A stretch of 64,000 nucleotides of DNA from Aselliscus stoliczkanus. Its lineage: Eukaryota > Chordata > Mammalia > Chiroptera > Hipposideridae. Below the pieces are notes generated by a model. The model saw only the letters and a list, made by a program, of their open reading frames with translations. It searched no databases and had not been told where the DNA came from. Position 1 is the first letter of the stretch; each line of letters starts with the position of its first letter. This document shows, in pieces, positions 58,340 through 64,000 of the stretch. Both the position numbers and the translations under genes were made by a program. The DNA lies in assembly GCA_033961575.1 (NCBI GenBank), contig CM066727.1:119834434-119898433 (forward strand). Reading direction: 5' to 3'.

Positions 58340-58730
58340 GCAACTGCTTTAACAAACAACCTCAACATTTTATTGGCTTCATCACAAAGAAGTTTATTTC
58401 TCACTCATGTTTTATTCTGATGCAGATTAGCAGGAGGGGGCTGTGTCATTCAGGAGCCCAGGTTTCTTCCATCTTATGGTTCTGTTTCCCTCTAGCTAAA
58501 ATAACCAAGGTCTCAAGATAACTCTTTCAGTCAACAGATGGGGCAAGAAGGTGACAGTCACATGCCGTGGCAGAGGGTAAAGTGCAGCCTGGGTGTGACA
58601 AGTACCACTTTCATTCACATTTCATCAGCCAGAACTCAGCCACTGGCCCACACCTACCTGCCAAGGAGACTGACACATGTAGTTGAAACGCATGGTCATG
58701 CACTCTTTGCCTTAGCCTCCAAGTAGTTTT
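58340..58730. mobile_element. Probable ancient medium-reiteration repeat, family not assigned
   Basis: AAAGAAGTTTATTTCTCACTC, AGGAGCCCAGGTTTCTTCC, CATCTTATGGTTCTG, CACATTTCATCAGCCAGAAC and CACTGGCCCACACC appear in the order of a well-known mammalian interspersed repeat whose name I cannot give with certainty. Confidence 0.5.
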
Positions 58731-58854
58731 AGAGCCTCCCCTTAATTCTTCCAGTGAACAGGGAACTCACTACTTTTTGGGTAAGGTAACATATTATCTT
58801 TAAACATCCCAGACAGTTAGAGAGTTCTTATATAGTTGAAATGTATGTTGCTGC

Positions 58855-58914
58855 ATTGGCAAGACAGCACAGTACTTATGAAAGTGAGCTCTGGAGTCAG
58901 ACTGCTTACGTTTG
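58855..58914 (+). mobile_element. MIR SINE, 5' portion (split by a solo LTR)
   Basis: AAAGTGAGCTCTGGAGTCAG then ACTGCTTACGTTTG is the tRNA-related MIR start. It continues at 59469 after the LTR. Confidence 0.8.
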
Positions 58915-59468
58915 TGTTACGGGAATCTCCATTCTTCTTGCCGACGCAGTGAAGAATCAAAAGTCATAAAGCTGATTAGTATGCAAGCAGGGTTTGTTAG
59001 TGATACATTCTCAGGGAAGAAAATAGGCCTAGCCCAGGTGGGAGAGAAAGGGAGAGAGAGAGGGAAAGGGAGAAGCAGAGGGAGAAAGAGAGAGAGGCCT
59101 AGGTAAGGTGGGAGATGGAGACAGGGAGAAAGAAATAGTGGGTGACGGGGAAGAGGGACAGAGAGACACCTAGGCTTCTGGTCCTGAGGACTTATAGTTT
59201 GCTGGGTGGGGTGAGGGAGTTACATATTTATTTGGTGGGAAAAAGTGGTTCACACTCTTCCACAGGAGGGTGTGGCCTCCTGAGATGGATGGAGGTCTGT
59301 TGACTCAGATCCTTACCTTGCTCCAGACCACCTCTCCTCATCTGTTCTTGCAAAAACAGGTACATGGCTGGAGGCAGTTAAGCACAGCTAGTTATGAGCT
59401 TTTTCTGAGGGCACTATGGACCCCCTCCCACCCCTCCTCCTTTTACATTTTCTAACTTCTCCCTAACA
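58915..59468. mobile_element. Solo LTR of an endogenous retrovirus, 554 bp, inside a MIR
   Basis: Bounded by TG...CA (TGTTACGGGAATC at the left, CTCCCTAACA at the right) and a perfect 4-bp target duplication TTTG (58911-58914 and 59469-59472). The MIR on both sides joins seamlessly when the segment is disregarded, so the ends are exact. A 4-bp duplication suggests a class I (gammaretrovirus-like) element, but the family is not identified and orientation is unclear. It has a purine-rich GA tract at 59038-59100. No retroviral genes are present. Confidence 0.8.
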
Positions 59469-59605
59469 TTTGTATCCAAGCCTCATCAACTTTGGGCAGT
59501 TATTCATTTCTCAGAATCTGTTTCCTCATAAGATAACCTATGTATTGCCTGACTTGTGCCTAACATGTAATAAATTCTCAATGAATGTTAGTTATTAATA
59601 TGTGG
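59469..59605 (+). mobile_element. MIR SINE, 3' portion (split by a solo LTR)
   Basis: TTTGTATCCAAGCCTCATC, TTTCTCAGAATCTGTTTCC and the tail ACATGTAATAAATTCTCAAT complete the MIR begun at 58855. Confidence 0.8.
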
Positions 59606-60289
59606 CATATTGGTCCTTGTTCCTCCTCTTGTCTCACAGAGATATATCCTCATCCTTGGGTATTTTAAGGTGTTTCTGTCCCTATACTGAATGTCTTCCA
59701 GAATCTTCAACTGTCCCCCGCATGACCTCATTTAGCACTCCTTTTCTATCCTGGCCACTCTCCTCAGATTGTGATCCAGTGTTTCTACAGCCCATTGAAA
59801 AGTGTGGCACTCTTACCAGGATGTAAGATTCTAGTATGCTCTGACCAGGGCAGAGAGAAGCAAAACTATAACTTCCTTATTTTTAACTGCTATATATCTA
59901 TTTATGTAGCCTACGATCACATTAGCTTTTCTAGCCATCACATCACCCAGGTAATACATATTGATCGTATTTTCTTTTAAAATTAATAAAATTTTATATA
60001 AATGTTATCTCTTCCATTGCAGTAGGATTTTTTGGTTCCAAGAGAAGATTCTTATATTTATATCTATAAATTTTTAGTATATTCTACTTGATCTTGCATT
60101 TTCAATCTAAAAGAAAGGGTTACTTCACCCTTGGGGCTCTTCTGCGACCTAACTAGGTTAATCCAGTTTACTTGACACACAAGGAGAGTGACTCAAATTC
60201 ACCTGTCAGTGTAAATTTCTTTTGGCCTAAAATACACGAGAAATAACTGCTAACACCGGGAATATTAGCTAAGCTGGTACTTAGGCTTT

Positions 60290-60313
60290 TTATTATTATT
60301 ATTATTATTATTT
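60290..60313. repeat. (ATT)n microsatellite
   Basis: Eight ATT/TTA units. Confidence 0.95.
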
Positions 60314-62185
60314 ATTTTTGAAAAGTTAAAAAAAAAAAAAGACAAAACACCAACACATTTTTTCTTGACATGGAGACCCATAGCACTTTCTCAACCCTAA
60401 TTTCTTCTGCCATTTCTTCTTTGTGGGTGGGAGCTTCCCTGCCACAGTAAAGTCTCAAGCCACATATAACTCATACTCTTTTGAGGACACTCTTCACTAA
60501 TTCAGCTGATTTTGCTATCTCATGCTTTAAAAGAATATCTGTTAACCTAATGCTTGGTGAGAAACAAAGATGGTATTTTGGGTGTAATTTCAAAATCATC
60601 ACCACGAAGTGCTGGACAACACTTGAATGAGTGGCACTTCAAGGAACACCAGGAGAGATGATATATGTAGCATTTTAACATGATGATTTAAAAAACAAAC
60701 AAACACAAAAACCTTACAGGACCAAGGCTACTAATCCCTCTAGTTCACTTGGGCTGGGGGTGGGGAAACCCCAAGAAACAGAACAATCCAATCACCTTCT
60801 CCAGCAGCCCACATACACAACTGATTTCTGAGAAATGAACTGTATTTTTATAGGTTTCATGATCAGCTGCTGGACAACATCCTGCACCAAGCTAACCACT
60901 AATCTCAGATCTCATAGCAACAACAGGTCGCCTGGAACCCAAAATAGTCCTGCCTAGCACTCTTTTCACTTATCACTTGAGTAAGAGCATGTGTAGGAAA
61001 GGTGTCTGTAGGCCGACAGCTGCTGATTTTCAGAGAAATGAGTGGATGTGTGGCTGCTTCCTTTTAATCAGTCACAATCTATCTCAGCACTATTAATGCT
61101 TCCATTTACCAGCCACCTCTATCTCTGCATATTTCCTTTATCTAAGAATCTACTAGATTCTTTCAAATTCACTTGCACATGTGATGTTTTCTTAGGGTTT
61201 AACATTGAATAAAATCTCCTTTAATCCCAACCCTTCTCCACTTTATTTTGTTTTTTAACATTTCCCTTTTGTAGAAACGCATTGGAAGCTAATCCCTAAG
61301 ACCTTGAGAGACATACACACAAAAAAACACTTTCAGCTTTACTAGAGGATCTTTAACCTGCTTCAAGCTTGGATATCATCTGATCCCAACTCCTCATTTC
61401 TTCATCCCTAGGACTCAGTTAGAAACTCTGCTGCCATGAAGTGGATTCCCCCTGAATAAGGGCACAGTGTCCATCCATGACAGCTACGTGGCCTACAGCC
61501 TGAGAAGACTATGCTTGCTAGTAGGTACAATGTAGTTTTGAATGAATCCTTATCGAAAGAAAACTCTCTGGACTTGCCCAAGAACAATTTGCATCAGCAG
61601 AAGAAATCGATAAGGAAATATTAATAGGGTATATTGTTGAAATTTGTTGCAACATGGGTGAATTGTAGTATAATGCAACACCAATAATGGTTTTTAGTTG
61701 CATATTTCTAGATCACCTAAATGGTTGGTTCCTGCAGTACATTTAATGTAAGGAAACAACATGAAAAAAATCCTCATTCTTCCCTTAATTTCTGCCAAGC
61801 CTCTCTTGAGTGGTTACATGCACTCTTTATGTATCTCATCATTGAAAGGAGTTGAATAGCCATATTTATTCTCTACAATTCCCATATGTTCTTGCTTTAT
61901 GGTAAAAACAACCAAGGATGCTTTTTTTCTGTTGAGCTTTTTTTTTTGCTTTGTAGGAGCCAAGAGTTCAGAGTTGAATTTAAATGATCCCAAAAGAGAT
62001 CTTCAAACTCTGAAGAAAGCCTAGTTATGAGAGTTTGTTCATAAAGACCAAGTAAAACTACTATATTGCAGAGGAAGCTAGCGTTTGATAGAACTCAATT
62101 CAATTTATGAGCAAGCATTAATTATTTACTATGGATAAGTCATTTGTTTCAATTACAAGTGATCTATTCTGCTTTTAAAGCAAAT

Positions 62186-62262
62186 TTGAAGAATAGGAAG
62201 AAGAAAAAGAGGAAGAGGAGGTGGGGGGGAGGACAGAGAAGAAGAGGAGGAAGGAGAAGGTG
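62186..62262. repeat. GA-rich purine tract
   Basis: Interrupted GAAGAG/GGAGG mixture, nearly all purine on the plus strand. Confidence 0.85.
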
Positions 62263-62439
62263 ATGATAATGACACCACCTGTCAAGGAATCAAAAAGTGG
62301 ATCTATTCAGTCCCCCTGCCTCCCAGTTATGCATTCTAAGGTGACTTTGATAGTCACCAAGTCAGAGGAACATAGGACAGTAAGGTTCTTGTAACTTCCT
62401 GCCCCATGTGCCATGCCTCCCTGAAGTATTAGAAGGGAA

Positions 62440-62645
62440 CTAATATTTACTAGCCTATTGGGCACTTTACGTGCCTTAGATGCATGGCTTCATTTAATTG
62501 TCAAATTTAAGAGGCAGGCAATGTTATTCCCATTTGTATAGACTAAGCTCAAGCAGTTGAGAAACTTGCCACAGTCACCCAGCTAACAAGCGAGGAGCTG
62601 GCATTGAAATCTGTATACCTGGATTGCCATGCCTAGGTTTGTCCC
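62440..62645 (-). mobile_element. MIR SINE
   Basis: GGCACTTTACGTGCCTTAGA, CTTCATTTAATTGTCAAAT, CTTGCCACAGTCACCCAGC and GAGCTGGCATTGAAATCTGTA form a good reverse-complement MIR. Confidence 0.75.
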
Positions 62646-63349
62646 ATCATCTCATATGTACTTCACCTCTGTTCTGCCAGGAGATTGATATGGCATCTTC
62701 TTTCCAACCTGGTGGGCCTGGCTTTCTAGCATAACTCACCCCAAATGGAGTTTCCTGTACCAGTCCGTATCCCGTACCTCACTGGCGAGATCCTACCACA
62801 GCAAGTACATTTTGCTTTTTTGCAGGTCACTCTTCCCAATGTGGCTAGGAATTCACATTTCTTACCACCTAACATAAGACACACCATCCCTCAGATGTGA
62901 ACACCAATCTTACAGCACACTGGATACATTGACAGTTCCCACACAGGTCCAAGAACTCTCACTGAGAACACAAACACATTGGGAGGAAAGTGGGAAATTG
63001 ATTACAAAACAAAACAAAACAAAAACAGCTTTCATGTGATCTGATAACATTGGCTTAAAATCGCTTTGTTTCTGATCAGATCAGAAAATGCTATCAAGCA
63101 TATTGCTATTTTGAGCTATGATCTTGAACAGCCTTTCTTAGGAAGTAGGAGATACCTTCCTGGGTATCCATGGGCCCTTTGACTAAGATAGAAGAAAATC
63201 TCCTATGATTCTTCACTGTGACATGGTATTTTTCAAATGTAGAGTGTCAGGGAGAGGACATACCATCAAACCTATATTAAGGAGAAAGAAAAGGGTTTGA
63301 AGGTGAGGGGATTTAAATTTATGGATTGCTAATTCTTCCAGATACTTAG

Positions 63350-63540
63350 CCTGACATGCAGTTAACTTTATTTCCTTCATTCCTCTCAATGATCCTGTGA
63401 GATATAAACATTCTACACACACCACCACCACCAGGACCCAAGGAGCAGCACTTTTTCTGGGCTCCAACAGCTGTTGAATAGTGGAGCTGGGATTTGAACT
63501 CATCTCTCCCTGGGCTGTTTTTATTGTACTGCACCATCTT
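63350..63540 (-). mobile_element. MIR-like SINE fragment
   Basis: CTCTCAATGATCCTGTGAGAT...GTTGAATAGTGGAGCTGGGATTTGAACTCA. The B-box side of MIR (GGGATTTGAACTCA in reverse) is clear. A CACACACCACCACCACC run is inserted in the middle. Confidence 0.65.
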
Positions 63541-63559
63541 CTAATGAGCGTGGCCCTAT

Positions 63560-63870
63560 TTTAGGTGTGGGGGATTTAAAGGTGATAAAATATACACCCT
63601 GTACTCAAGAGGCTTAGGAGACAAATAGATTTTAAAAGTTCATAACAACATATGTTTGCAAAAAAGCTAAGTATCATCCATGCTACAGGAACTCAAGGAG
63701 CTGTTGATTACAGGGTCCTCATGAAGGACAGAGATTTGAATGAGGCTTAGAAAGAACCGGGAGATTTAGCAACATGGAGAAAAGGTCAGCAGATGTCCAA
63801 GAGAAGAGATCATCCTGAGCTAAGAATGCTGGATTCAGGGAACAAGGTGGGTGGTAGTGTTGATGGTGGT
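63560..63870 (-). mobile_element. L2 3' portion
   Basis: GGTGATAAAATATACACCCTG, CAAGAGGCTTAGGAGACAAA, GACAGAGATTTGAATGAGGC and GAATGCTGGATTCAGGG resemble reverse-complement L2. Confidence 0.5.
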
Positions 63871-63944
63871 CACTGCTGTTTTCAGAAGTGACCATAAAGG
63901 GGAAGCTGAGAAATGTTCTGTTGGAAGGCACACTAGACCCCTGC

Positions 63945-64000
63945 CCCTCGAAGTGTGGTCCAAACACCAGTGCCATCACCATCACCTGGCAGCATGTCAG
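63945..64000 (-). mobile_element. MER5-type hAT DNA element, cut by the window edge
   Basis: CCCCTCGAAGTGTGGTCCAA then ACACCAGTGCCATCACCATC and ACCTGGCAGCATGTCAG is the terminal part of a MER5-like element in the opposite orientation to the copies at 25885 and 57750. Confidence 0.65.

Larger units (their letters stand above)
59606..62435. other. Unannotated non-coding stretch
   Basis: About 2.8 kb without a recognisable element. It contains a small (ATT)n array (60290-60313) and a purine-rich tract at about 62186-62262. No exon supported. Confidence 0.45.

Overview
The window reads as nuclear DNA of a placental mammal, most likely a bat. It is AT-rich, has no prokaryote-like gene packing, and is full of interspersed repeats at every age level. 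The bat call rests on tRNA-derived SINEs with a CCCCAATTCCCCAATAAAA-type 3' module and on an isolated SINE tail at 46339-46425 of the VES/Rhin kind. I recognise these as chiropteran from memory and have not run a search. No functional protein-coding gene, exon, rRNA, tRNA or CRISPR array can be supported. The stretch is intergenic or lies inside a large intron.

Layout. 1-11.4 kb: old MIR and L2 fossils, two short SINEs and a hAT-type DNA transposon fossil. 11.4-12.1 kb: a solo MLT1-type MaLR LTR. 12.65-16.05 kb (minus strand): an L1 relative that has an L1 5' UTR and a broken ORF1 but no ORF2 (HAL1-like architecture), interrupted by a SINE. 16.28-16.76 kb: a MIR split by an L1 3' end. 16.77-18.96 kb (minus): a decayed L1 with recognisable endonuclease and ORF1 homology, also hit by a SINE. 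20-32 kb: scattered MIR, MER5-like and SINE copies and microsatellites. 32.0-35.1 kb: an MLT1-type MaLR element with two LTRs and an internal region, carrying a nested L1 fragment and a trimeric SINE. 36.2-36.8 kb: a processed pseudogene of ribosomal protein RPL12. 37-52 kb: MIR, L2, microsatellites, two more SINEs and an unassigned old repeat. 52.665-55.759 kb (plus): a second L1 relative, bounded by a perfect 13-bp target-site duplication, with a CpG-rich 5' UTR, an ORF1 broken by a single frameshift, about 400 bp of ORF2 endonuclease and no reverse transcriptase. 56-64 kb: MIR and MER5-like repeats, and a 554-bp solo LTR inserted into a MIR with a 4-bp target duplication.

The unifying theme is non-autonomous retrotransposition. 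Nine SINE copies, two ORF2-deficient L1 derivatives and one retrocopied ribosomal-protein mRNA all carry signs of target-primed insertion by an L1 reverse transcriptase that none of them encodes. The SINEs fall into three architectures built from shared modules: a short head-only form, a form with a GC-rich middle and L1-like tail, and a three-unit form. That modularity and the ORF1-only L1 derivatives are the most interesting content. I see no sign of a new defence, metabolic or signalling system.
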